A DNA stretch of 64,000 nt, taken from Saprospiraceae bacterium. GTDB taxonomy: Bacteria > Bacteroidota > Bacteroidia > Chitinophagales > Saprospiraceae. The position numbers were made by a program, and so were the translations under genes. Below are positions 26,798 to 36,185 of the stretch, piece by piece; positions within the stretch are counted from its first letter, which is position 1, and each line of letters starts with the position of its first letter. The stretch spans positions 248,001 to 312,000 of the forward strand of contig JADJTQ010000005.1 of NCBI GenBank assembly GCA_016711125.1, written 5' to 3'. The notes under the pieces are model-generated. The model saw only the letters and a list, made by a program, of their open reading frames with translations, did no database searches and was not told the origin of the DNA.

Positions 26798-29700
26798 TAC
26801 AATCAGCAATAATGGCAGATCGTCATCAAAGGCAAGGGCTTGGAAAAGAGATGGTTCCGAAAAAGTGACTATACCAGTAGTAGTTGACCTCGCAGTCAGG
26901 TGTGATCCCGTGGGTGCTATTTCAGCTGTTTCAAGATGGTCTTTTCCCAGTAGGAGTTTAATGGAGAAAATAGTACCACCATCGTCATTATTCGAAGCGG
27001 TGATGGTTCCGTGATGCAGTTCCACCAATTCTTTCACCAGGGAAAGACCAATGCCAGAGCCTTCGAATGACCGGCTCATAGAATTATCGACCTGATAAAA
27101 GCGGTCAAAAACTTTGGAAAGCTGATCGTCCGGTATTCCAATGCCCTGGTCAATTACTTTAATGCATACCTCCTTATCTCCGGCTATGAGTTGCAATTCA
27201 ATTTTTTCATTGTCGGGAGTAAACTTAAAAGCATTACTTAGGAGGTTCACGAGAACTTTTTCCAGCTTTTCCGAATCGAAATAGACTTTCAGTTCTTGCC
27301 GGTTGGTCGTAAACGTATATTGTATATCCCGGGTTTCGGCTGTGGTGTTATAAATTTGAAAAACCGATCGGACAAAGGCAACCAGATCCATCTCATGTGC
27401 TTGCAGTGGCATAGCGTTTGAATCTATTTTGGAAATATCAAGCAATTGATTCATCAGGTTCAGCAGGCGATGGGCATTTCGTTGAACTAATTGTAGAAGT
27501 TGCTGATCCTTATTTTTATTTCGCTCGATTAATTCCCTGACTGGTCCGAGTATCAGGGTAAGCGGAGTGCGAATTTCATGGGAAATATTCGTGAAGAATC
27601 TGGATCTCAATGCGCTTATTTCCTCCGTCTTTTCGGCTCTGACTTTCTCCACCTTCCAGGCGTATTGTAATTGTTCACGTTTTTTTTCATATTTTCTGAT
27701 AAACCATAGTAATGAAATAATGATCAGCAGATATAGGCTCTTGCTCCAGGTATTCCACCAGATCGGCGGTGTAATGACGATCGATAATGAGGTGCCTTCT
27801 TCATTCCATATTCCGTCGTTGTTCGATCCGGTGACATTAAATGTATAATCACCCGGGTCAAGGTTCGTGTAGGTGGCGTAGGGACGCTTTTGATCTGTAT
27901 AGGTCCATTCGCGATCATAGTTTTCCAATCGATACTTAAATTGATTTTTACTGGCAGACACATGGGAGAGTGCAGCAAACTCAATAGTAAGGTTATTTTC
28001 TTTCCAGTCAAGCCTGATATGACGATACTTTTGTGAATTATCGGAGGATCGAATCTCGAATCGTTGATCATAATAGGGCATCGCCTGGTTGTTGAGCTCT
28101 AATTCTGTGATGACGATTTCAGGTTTTATCGGATTGAGTTTAATGCTGTCCGGATGAAAGCGTAAAATTCCAGCATCTCTGAAGGCAAAGTATAACTCAC
28201 CGGATTCAGACTTCAAAGAACTGTTCCCAACCTGATTGCCAGGCAGACCATCATCAATGTCAAAATTGAGAAACTTATCCGTTTCCGGATCGAACTTCGA
28301 TAACCCATTGTTTGTACCCAACCATAAGAAACCACGGTCATCACCCAGTACACTCCAAACCCAATCATCGGGTAACCCGTCGCTCGAACTCCATTTTTTA
28401 AGCTCACCGGAAATCAAATTAATGCAAATAAGACCACTTCCTGAGGCAATCCACAACCTCTCTTTTTCATCTTCGTAGAAATCAAGAGCATTGAAATCAA
28501 AGTATGATTCAACGGTCCTGTCAGGCCGAAGTTTTGCCACCCCATGATAGTTTCCTATCCAAATGTTTCCCTTTTTATCTTCAAAAAGATCCCAAATAAG
28601 GGAATGTGGTCTACCCGTTTGTGTGTTAAATATGGAATGTTGCTCGAAATCATCGGTCTCCGGCCGGTATCTGTAAAGTCCTTTGTCCCAAACACCTACC
28701 CAAACCGTGCCTTTTCGATCTATCAAAATCGATGGAACAGACACTCCCTGGATACTGTTTGGGTTTTCCGGGTCTTGAGTATATTGTACCACTTTTTTGG
28801 TCGTTGGATGAAATTTAGAGAGACCTAACCAAGCTGCACTCCAAATCCAGCCATCGGGATGCTGTACCATTGTTCCTACACGCAGGTCTTTAAGGTAGGG
28901 GACTTCCGAAAATCGGCCACTGTTTGGTTCAAGCAATGCAATTACGGATTGGTTTGAAATCATGATTTGTCCATCCACTTGCTCCCTCAAAGACCCCTCG
29001 TAGACTCTGTGATCAAAGATCTTTTGGTATTTTCTGAATGCTTTAAATTGCTGGGATGTGTGATAGAAACCATTATTCTGCGTTCCAATCCAGAAATCGC
29101 CGGAATGGCCCATGTAAAATGTAGTAATATTGTCATCGTCAAGTTCAGGTACATAATTCTGAACTACAGAGAAACCTGTCTCCTGAGTAGAATTCCGGCT
29201 GATAGAATAAGATATATCACGACCAACAGCCCAAATTAGTCCATCCCGGGGTTCACCAATACAAACAATTTCTTCCGAAATCGTATCCGATAATTTATAC
29301 GGGGTACCATTAAGTTTCATGAGATAAATCCCTTCCAGAGTTGCAATCCAAAGGGTTCCCTGGGCATCCAGATACATTGATTTTACCATTGCATCGTTAT
29401 AGCCGGTTTCTAAATTTTCTCGCAAAGGGAAATATTTTATAGCCTTTGTGCTCCATTCGAGACTATACAGCCCGTTCAGGCCGCTAAACCAAAGATTATT
29501 ATCTCGATCCCCGATGATCTGAGTAATAGCTCCTTCCGGAATTTTCGTAGCAATTTCCTGATTGATCGGAATAAACTGCTTTCGCTCAATATCAAACCGA
29601 ACGAGCCCATGATGGGAAGTTCCTATCCAAATATTTCCCTGGTTGTCTCCATACAACGCAACTATGTGCCATCCCAGTGGCATAGGGTCCGGAAGATAAA

Positions 29701-30050
29701 ATCTGAAGTGATCATGATCCCGGTCATAAACATGAAGGTGGTAAGATCCGGCCCAGATTTCTCCGCTGGAGTCTCCGGTGATACTATACAAAGGTCCGGG
29801 ATTTTGTGAATTGTATTCTTCAGTGCCACGGGGATATAATTTAAAGTTAAGACCATCATACCGGATTGCCCCCGGTTTCTGTGGCGATCCAGAGGAATCC
29901 TTGCTTGTCCTGCATCAGGCCCTCTATGCGGTGATAAGGCAAGCCCTGTTCGATTCCAATATGATTTAATGTTAAGTCCGATTGAGAAAATCCCGGCAAT
30001 ATAGAAACCAGGGCGAAGAATAGGCAGCGACCGAATTTATAGAGAGTCAT
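26790..30050 (-). pseudogene. Hybrid two-component regulator (HTCS type), frameshifted and truncated
   Basis: The ATG at 30050 gives a signal peptide (CLFFALVSILPGFSQ), then propeller repeats of the Reg_prop kind (GLMQDKQGFLWIATET and about ten more with W-I-G motifs), a Y_Y_Y domain (about GDYTFNVTGSNNDGIW), one membrane helix (LYLLIIISLLWFI), a HisKA box (NISHEIRTPLTLILG) and an HATPase domain (VLVNLLSNAFKF, DQGIGIP, GSGIGLSLVKELVELHHG). One indel in a C run at 29869-29873 splits the signal-peptide part from the rest. The protein then enters a receiver domain, LPLLLIVED, and at that point meets the intron's YADD. The receiver and any AraC output domain are lost, so it cannot work as a regulator. 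Past the junction the frame is antisense RT. Confidence 0.85.
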
Positions 30051-30396
30051 TCCAGCAGATTCTTGATGTCAGCCTGATTGTCAACTTGGTTGGGATTCGA
30101 TGAAGTAGTCCAAGAAATCCAGACCCCATAGTTTACATAAGCTATTTACAACCAGGATTTAATCTTGTTAAGTTATTTAAAATCCTTTTTTGGTGCATGA
30201 AAATTGCTTGGATATGGGTATCTTTTTTTTCATCTACCTTAACGTAAATGGCAGATTATCAATGCAAAAGGAGTCTCTTGATTGAAGCCATCAGACTTAT
30301 TCATATCAGGGGAATTGGGATAAAGGGGTAAAAGTTTAGGACGGAGATCAGGGGATTTCTAATTTTGAATACTCAATATAGCTAATATCAAAAGTA
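30051..30396. other. Divergent spacer; no gene seen
   Basis: 346 bp between the 5' end of the hybrid regulator and the oxidoreductase gene. No coding region or repeat is visible. The divergent layout suggests that the regulator once controlled the oxidoreductase unit (inference). Confidence 0.45.
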
Positions 30397-31377
30397 ATGC
30401 AGACTTCAAGAAACAAAGTAAAAATAGGTTTTATCGGTGCTGGCGATATCTCGGTGCTGCATGCGGAGGCGATACAGAAAATAGATTCTGCCTTGCTGGT
30501 CGGCCTCTGGAATATCACGGATGATCTGGCCGATGAAAAGTGCCGGTTGTTTCACTGTAAAAAATACCCATCTGCAGAGGCCTTGACCAACGACCCGGAC
30601 ATTGATGCCATATTTATTCTCACCTCGCTCGAAGCCCATCACATGTATGCACTAATGGCTTTGCGGGCAGGAAAACATGTGTATGTCGAAAAGCCGGTCG
30701 GTGCCACCATTTCGGAAATTGAAGAAATGAAAGAGGCGGCCCTGAAATCAAATGTTATTTGTATGCCCGGGCATAACTATATTTATGAACCCAGTGTGAT
30801 GCGAGCTAAAGAACTATTGGAATCCGGAAGATTAGGTGATCTGGTCTCGCTCTATGTGCTGTACAATATTCAGCATCCTGAAGCGGTAGCCGCCCGTTTC
30901 CCGGGAGTCATCCGGCAGATTTTAACCCATCATGCCTATATTACCTTATTCCTTGCCGGTCAGCCTGACAAGGTCTCGGCAATGAAGTCAGTAATTCACT
31001 ACGAGCAGATCACCCAGGAAGACCTGGCCATGGCAACTTTAAAAATGAAAAATGGTGCGTTGGTGCATCTTTGTGCCAGTTTTGCGGCAGACGACCATGC
31101 CGGTGATCCATGGACGATGATGATTAAAATAATCGGGACCAAAGGAGCCACTCGATATAGCTACCGGGATTGGGTTGAAAATACTCCTGCACAAGTGCAC
31201 TCGCAGACTTATTCGGCTTATCCCTATACTATTTTGAATGCGGATCAGTATTTTATCGAGGAGTGCATTTTAAACAGCAAACAGCCATTATCAGGCTTAG
31301 ATGATGCGATCACTGCACAGAAAATTATCGGGGCTATTGAAGAATCGGTAGCAGAGGGAAGACATATTGAAATTTGA
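30397..31377 (+). CDS. Gfo/Idh/MocA-family oxidoreductase
   Basis: 326 residues. Rossmann motif KIGFIGAGDISVLHAEAIQ at the N-terminus (GxGxxS variant), and the family hallmark GKHVYVEKPVG, whose lysine takes part in catalysis. The family uses NAD(P) to oxidise or reduce sugars, cyclitols and related alcohols. No signal peptide is present, so it is cytoplasmic. It is transcribed away from the broken hybrid regulator and converges on a second oxidoreductase across a repeat-filled gap. The substrate is not readable. Confidence 0.88.
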   Translation: MQTSRNKVKIGFIGAGDISVLHAEAIQKIDSALLVGLWNITDDLADEKCRLFHCKKYPSAEALTNDPDIDAIFILTSLEAHHMYALMALRAGKHVYVEKPVGATISEIEEMKEAALKSNVICMPGHNYIYEPSVMRAKELLESGRLGDLVSLYVLYNIQHPEAVAARFPGVIRQILTHHAYITLFLAGQPDKVSAMKSVIHYEQITQEDLAMATLKMKNGALVHLCASFAADDHAGDPWTMMIKIIGTKGATRYSYRDWVENTPAQVHSQTYSAYPYTILNADQYFIEECILNSKQPLSGLDDAITAQKIIGAIEESVAEGRHIEI

Positions 31378-31926
31378 AGCACCAAATTTGAAGCACTAAT
31401 ATTACAAGCACTAATCACCAAAATGTGACGAAGAAACTTTGGAATTTGGAATTTGGAATTTGGAATTTCCCTCAAAAATACCAAGCACCAAATTCCAAGC
31501 ACCAAAGGCATGACCAAGCTATTTTGGAACTTGGAATTTCTCTCTTTGTTCTTACCAATCTCTCCACTTCGTTACGAGCTTGGGAGTCCCAAAGCAACTT
31601 TTGGAATTTGGAATTTCCCTCAAAAGTACCAAGCACCAAATTACAAGCACCAAAGGCATGACCAAGCTATTTTGGAATTTGGAATTTCTCTCTTTGTTCT
31701 TACCAATCTCTCCACTTCGTTACGAGCTTGGGAGTCCCAAAGCAACTTTTGGAATTTGGAATTTCCCTCAAAGCACCAAGCACCAAATTACAAGCACCAA
31801 AGGCATGAGCAAGCTAATTTGGAATTTGGAATTTCTCTCTTTGTTCTTACCAATCTCTCCACTTCGTTACGAGCTTGGGAGTCCCAAAGCAACTTTTGGA
31901 ATTTGGAATTTGAGATTTGGAATTTC
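31374..31926. repeat. Three tandem copies of a 148-bp unit rich in GGAATTT heptamers
   Basis: Fixed landmarks repeat at constant spacing: GCATGA(C/G)CAAGC at 31508, 31656 and 31803, and the palindrome TTGGGAGTCCCAA at 31580, 31728 and 31875, giving periods of 148 and 147 bp. Each unit also carries two to four GGAATTT heptamers in a row and AAGCACCAAATT-type motifs, which extend in a more decayed form back to 31374. The copies are almost identical, suggesting recent expansion. The array fills the gap between two convergent genes. Apparent reading frames through it (W-N-L-E-F patterns) are a by-product of the repeat. Confidence 0.9.
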
Positions 31927-31930
31927 TTTC

Positions 31931-33091
31931 TTATCCCTTCCATACTACCCCGGTATCCTTCCAGCTTCGGGTTGCAGCTGACTCTAACACTGCTTCACAA
32001 ACTTTTTGAGTTTCCAGTGCTTCGCGAAAGGTGGGAGAGCAGTTTTCACCGGACTCGAGGCTTTGGAGGAAATCAGCCACATGATGCACAAAAGTATGTT
32101 CATACCCGATGCATACCCCAGGTATCCACCATCTTTTGATGTACGGTTGATCACTGTCAGAAACATGAATCGAGCGCCAGCCCCGCACAATCGACTCATC
32201 ATTGTGGTCGAAATAGCCCAGACGATTTTGATCATGTAAATCCCAGCTGATTGACGCATGCTCACCATTGATCTCAAACGTATAAAGTGCCTTCTGACCT
32301 CTTGCATAACGGGTAGCTTCAAAAAGCCCTAGGGATCCATTTTGGAAGTGGCCATGAAAAATGCAGGCATCATCAATTCCTACTTTTTCCACCTTGCCGG
32401 TGAGTTGATGTTTGCGTTCTTTAATAAATGTTTCGGTCATTGCAGAAACATCTATAATTCCTCCATTAAGCCACATGGCCGTATCGATGCAGTGGGCCAG
32501 GAGATCGCCGGTGACTCCGGATCCGGCTGTATTGATATCTAATCGCCAAAGTGCTTCTCCACCCTGGGGCAGATCCGGATTGATCGTCCAGTCTTGGAGA
32601 AAATTGGTCCGGTAATGAAAGATCTTTCCCAATTTTCCGGAGTCAATGATTTGTTTGGCCAGGGTGACCGCCGGCACTCTCCGATAATTGTACCAGACCG
32701 TATTTTTTACGCCGTATTTTTCGACCGCCTCGACCATTGGTTGAGCTTCGGCTACCGTCCTTGCAAGAGGTTTTTCACATAGAACCATCTTCCCGGCTTT
32801 AGCTGCTGCGATGGCGATTTCGGCATGAGCATCATTAGGTGCACAAATATCGATGGCATCAATATCCGTCCGTTTGATCAATTCCTTCCAATCAGTTGTA
32901 TGATCCTGGTAACCCCATTGTTCGGCAAATGCTTTTGCCTTTCGGGGGGTACGTGAACAAACTGCCTGAAGCACCGGACGATGGATTAATTCCGGGAAAA
33001 AATCACCAACTCGCTTGTAGGCATTAGTGTGAGCCCTGGCCATAAAGCCGGTGCCGATCATTCCGATTCTCAATGGACTTTTGTTTACCAT
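31931..33091 (-). CDS. Gfo/Idh/MocA-family oxidoreductase
   Basis: 386 residues, longer form of the family. It has the Rossmann motif RIGMIGTGFMARAHTNAY, the catalytic-loop hallmark GKMVLCEKPLARTV, and a C-terminal beta-sheet domain ending TGVVWKG. Cytoplasmic. It lies 144 bp downstream of the TIM-barrel isomerase on the same strand, a pairing often found in sugar or cyclitol catabolism. The 3' end abuts the 148-bp repeat array, with no terminator other than the repeats themselves. Confidence 0.9.
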   Translation of the reverse strand: MVNKSPLRIGMIGTGFMARAHTNAYKRVGDFFPELIHRPVLQAVCSRTPRKAKAFAEQWGYQDHTTDWKELIKRTDIDAIDICAPNDAHAEIAIAAAKAGKMVLCEKPLARTVAEAQPMVEAVEKYGVKNTVWYNYRRVPAVTLAKQIIDSGKLGKIFHYRTNFLQDWTINPDLPQGGEALWRLDINTAGSGVTGDLLAHCIDTAMWLNGGIIDVSAMTETFIKERKHQLTGKVEKVGIDDACIFHGHFQNGSLGLFEATRYARGQKALYTFEINGEHASISWDLHDQNRLGYFDHNDESIVRGWRSIHVSDSDQPYIKRWWIPGVCIGYEHTFVHHVADFLQSLESGENCSPTFREALETQKVCEAVLESAATRSWKDTGVVWKG

Positions 33092-33164
33092 AATTTTCTA
33101 TTTGTCTTTAACCTTAGCAGGCTTTAGGTTCGTAATTTGGGCTTGTCCTTTAGATTCTGAATCT

Positions 33165-33212
33165 CACCATCCGAAATCAGCAATCAGCAATCTGAAATTT
33201 GAAATCTGAAAT
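33165..33212. repeat. Short run of degenerate heptamers in an intergenic gap
   Basis: Consecutive 7-mers of the type CAGCAAT, CTGAAAT, TTGAAAT, CTGAAAT lie between the isomerase and the oxidoreductase gene. The following GGGCTTGGGAATCCC (from about 33224) resembles the palindrome in the 148-bp array, so both gaps seem to host the same kind of repeat. Confidence 0.55.
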
Positions 33213-33235
33213 CCGACCCGGGCTTGGGAATCCCT

Positions 33236-34315
33236 TCAATTCCAACCATGTCTATCTCTCACCTCAATCATGGTAGCCAGGATGTCGTTCCAGGTTTGTT
33301 GCTTCAGCATGACCTCGTTTGGAAACATACAGCCATCCCAACAAATATGCTTGAAAGCTTTGGTGAGGGCTCCATTTTCATCTCTTAACCAATGGCCGGC
33401 GTCGGTGGCTATGTCTAATTTACCATTCGGGTCTTTTGCCTGGCAGTGGCGACCCGTTTTATCATGCGATCCGGAGCCGTGTACCGTGCCATCATTTTGT
33501 GCCACATGAAAATCAATGGTCCAGGGACGAAGTGCAGCGGTGAGTTTTTGCAATCCGTGTGTTAAAGTTTCGCGATCATCCCATTTAAAGTCGTCAGGAA
33601 GGATTCGTTCATCGGGTTTATTCACTCCCAGAAGGTAAAGAAGTGTATGGGCCATATCAGCCTGGAACCCGATATTGGGTCTGTCGACTAATTCGAGGGT
33701 GTTCAGCATTGTTTTCCACCCCTGCATGCCACCCCAGCAGACTTCGCCTTCGGCCGCCAACTTCTCGCCATAGTCAGCGGCAATATCACAGGCCGCTCTA
33801 AATGTGTCAGCAATCAGTCGGGTGTTTGCGACTGGATCCTTAGCCCAACTCGCGGGATCGACCGAAGAATCGATCCTGACAATACCGTGAGGCCGAATAC
33901 CGATTTCACGCAATTGTTGAGCTATCTGACAACTTTTACGCACCTGATCAAGAAAGCGACTGCGGTCTTCTTTCGATCCCATAGCTGATCCACCTCCTGT
34001 TGGTGTCCAGACCGGAGCAACCAGACTGCCTATTTCCAGGTTGAAGGAGGCTACTTTATCGGCTAGTTTTTTGATGTCATCAGTGGAGCTATCAATAGGG
34101 GTGTGGGGTTCGGCCAAAAAGAGATCGACACCATCAAATCTTTTTCCATCTACTTCCGCTTTTGACGTGAGCTCTAATATGGTGTCAAGCGATATCGGTG
34201 GTTCCGAGTCAGGGCCTTTTCCTACCACTCCTGGCCAGGCTGCATTGTGTAGTTTAGGAAAATTATTGTTGTGCATATTAAACCGGTTAAAATGTTGCTT
34301 AAGATAAGCATTCAT
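33236..34315 (-). CDS. Sugar phosphate isomerase/epimerase-like TIM-barrel protein
   Basis: 359 residues from the ATG at 34315, chosen because a good ribosome-binding sequence (GGAGG) lies 7 bases upstream; a longer frame opens at 34435 with no such support. The protein shows xylose-isomerase-like barrel features: GVDLFLAEPHTP, VWTPTGGGSAMGS, RPNIGFQADMAHTLLYLLG and TIDFHVAQNDGTVHGSGSHD. The acidic and histidine residues in these blocks are likely metal ligands. It probably isomerises or epimerises a keto-sugar. It is first in a two-gene unit with the oxidoreductase at 31931. Confidence 0.82.
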   Translation of the reverse strand: MNAYLKQHFNRFNMHNNNFPKLHNAAWPGVVGKGPDSEPPISLDTILELTSKAEVDGKRFDGVDLFLAEPHTPIDSSTDDIKKLADKVASFNLEIGSLVAPVWTPTGGGSAMGSKEDRSRFLDQVRKSCQIAQQLREIGIRPHGIVRIDSSVDPASWAKDPVANTRLIADTFRAACDIAADYGEKLAAEGEVCWGGMQGWKTMLNTLELVDRPNIGFQADMAHTLLYLLGVNKPDERILPDDFKWDDRETLTHGLQKLTAALRPWTIDFHVAQNDGTVHGSGSHDKTGRHCQAKDPNGKLDIATDAGHWLRDENGALTKAFKHICWDGCMFPNEVMLKQQTWNDILATMIEVRDRHGWN

Positions 34316-34507
34316 TTTTTTACCTCCAAGGGTTATGATACCTTGGAGTGTCGACATGGCCCAGTGGATCGAAGTCACCTCGAAAAGTCGCTTTAATACT
34401 AGGTCGATTCCTATTAAGGATAGATTTCGCGTCATGCAGAATACAGTGGAAGTGTCGTGACAAACTCAGGAAGAATTTTCTCTTTCAATTTAACAAAGGA
34501 AATCCTC

Positions 34508-34515
34508 TATATTTG
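34508..34515 (+). promoter_or_regulatory. Candidate Bacteroidota -7 promoter element
   Basis: TATATTTG matches the TAnnTTTG consensus and lies 36 bp before the ATG of the metacaspase-like gene. No clear TTG at -33 was found, so this is tentative. Confidence 0.3.
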
Positions 34516-34550
34516 GCCAGACACTAATTGAGAAACTCTGCAACTGTGCG

Positions 34551-35876
34551 ATGTTTGGCTGGACAAAAATTGGTATTTATATGAGATGGCTATTGGTTTT
34601 GGTTATGTCGTTATTTTGGGCACTAATTTCAGCCCAGACATTATATGATATGCGATGGTCTAGTGAGGGAATCGACTATGCAGGCTTTATGATCTATTTC
34701 AATGAAGAGGACATCTACATGAGAGTGGGTTATATGTATGATGGAGAATACAATTTAACCCACACAGAATACCATTATGACCTTGCAACTCAAAAGGATG
34801 GATATGTGATGATGGAAGGTCTCGAGTCGCAGTATGTCATCGAAGGGTCGGATACTGAATATGAACCATTTCACATTTTCTGGGCTCTTGATGATGCTAA
34901 CGCGTGGACGGGTCCTTATGCCCTGGATAATTACCATGCCGAGAATGATAATTTCGACGACATTGTCGAGGTTGCCATGATCGAGCTTAATCCGAATCTT
35001 TTGACCGAGGAGTATCTCCAATACTTTTATATTCCTGACGATGAAGACTACTATACTTTGCTAAATGCAAAAGAACAAGAACAACCGGCAGAGACCATCA
35101 ATTACATACCTGATGGTCAATCGACTTTGCATCTTATCATAATTGCAAATACCTTGATTCCAGATATTGGCCCTTCGACCAACCTGGATCTTCATAATGC
35201 ATCGAATGAATTTGAAGGAATTGCCAGTGCTTTATCGATTAATTTCAATAAGATTATTATTTCCGATAAAGACTTTACCAAGAACACTGTTGCGTCTTTA
35301 CTCCAAAATTTTCAACCCGCTCCAAATGATGTTGTCGTAGTCATTTATTCCGGCCATGGATTTCGTTTTTCCGATCAATCCGAAAAATTCCCCCAATTAG
35401 ATTTTCGCTACAATGATTACCAAACTTTTGGACCCGAGACTTGCATGAACCTGAAGGAAGTTTATGATGGTATAACCAGCAAAGGTGCTCGTCTTAATCT
35501 GGTCATTGGAGATTGTTGTAATTCTGATATTGGAATTCCCAAGCAAGTGGGCAGTAGCTTCCTGGCATCCCGATCTACAGTGAATGCCAGTATGCCTAAA
35601 TTGCAAAAATTGTTTTTGGAATCATCAGGAACGATTATCGCCGCCGGAGCCAGCCAGGGCGAGTCTTCCTGGGGCTCCAATAACAATGGTGGATTTTTCA
35701 CCAATAGCTTTATCGGGTCACTGAGAGAAGAAACCAGTGTACTCCGATCCAATGATGAGCCACGTTGGGAAGATGTTTTAGAGCAGGCGGTTAAAAGTAC
35801 CCAGACAAAAGCCCAAATGTGCCAGGAATGTAAACCTCAAAATCCGATTTTTGAGGAGTTTATTGTTGATAAATAA
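34551..35876 (+). CDS. Secreted caspase-like (metacaspase, C14) protein
   Basis: 441 residues with a signal peptide (MRWLLVLVMSLFWALISAQ begins at residue 11, so translation may start at 34581). The first about 180 residues are acidic and tyrosine-rich, with no family recognised. The C-terminal half carries a caspase p20-like domain. The catalytic histidine is in VVVVIYSGHGF (about 267) and the cysteine in LNLVIGDCCNSD (about 320), spaced as in bacterial metacaspases. After the cysteine comes SSGTIIAAGASQGESSW, also typical. The C-terminus has a Cys-x-x-Cys pair (MCQECK). Targets are unknown. It is a single gene with its own promoter region. Confidence 0.82.
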   Translation: MFGWTKIGIYMRWLLVLVMSLFWALISAQTLYDMRWSSEGIDYAGFMIYFNEEDIYMRVGYMYDGEYNLTHTEYHYDLATQKDGYVMMEGLESQYVIEGSDTEYEPFHIFWALDDANAWTGPYALDNYHAENDNFDDIVEVAMIELNPNLLTEEYLQYFYIPDDEDYYTLLNAKEQEQPAETINYIPDGQSTLHLIIIANTLIPDIGPSTNLDLHNASNEFEGIASALSINFNKIIISDKDFTKNTVASLLQNFQPAPNDVVVVIYSGHGFRFSDQSEKFPQLDFRYNDYQTFGPETCMNLKEVYDGITSKGARLNLVIGDCCNSDIGIPKQVGSSFLASRSTVNASMPKLQKLFLESSGTIIAAGASQGESSWGSNNNGGFFTNSFIGSLREETSVLRSNDEPRWEDVLEQAVKSTQTKAQMCQECKPQNPIFEEFIVDK

Positions 35877-36185
35877 TAGGTCCACAGGGGTTTTAAAAGC
35901 ATGACCAATCGAAAGGTGCCAAAGTCAGTTTTATGTTTGATGGGTGATTGCTGGGTGCCCGCTGAAAAAATAGTATTGCTGGAAAATATTTTTAGTGCTC
36001 TTTTGTGGCAAAGCCATTTCATATCCGTCAATAGGGCACTTGTAACTTTTGGCCGGAAAAAGAGTATCTTTTGCCGGTCTTGGGCACTGACTTTGACGAA
36101 GGTTGGTGCCTTCTTTTTTGATCTTGTTGAAAAGTGATGTTTTGATACCGAAGTGAATGGCCTTGGAAGCTTGCGATTTTGACCA
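35877..36185. other. Convergent gap; no gene supported
   Basis: 309 bp between the metacaspase-like and TolC-like genes. A 78-codon frame exists but has no recognisable features. I see no clear terminator hairpin. Confidence 0.4.

Noticed and set aside
31453..32139. Long open frames (130-230 codons) through the 148-bp repeats
   Set aside because: Their protein sequence is just the repeat translated (W-N-L-E-F motifs), they overlap each other in different frames and the end overlaps the oxidoreductase gene antisense.
35901..36137. 78-codon frame after the metacaspase-like gene
   Set aside because: No signal, motif or conserved look, and it sits in a convergent gap.
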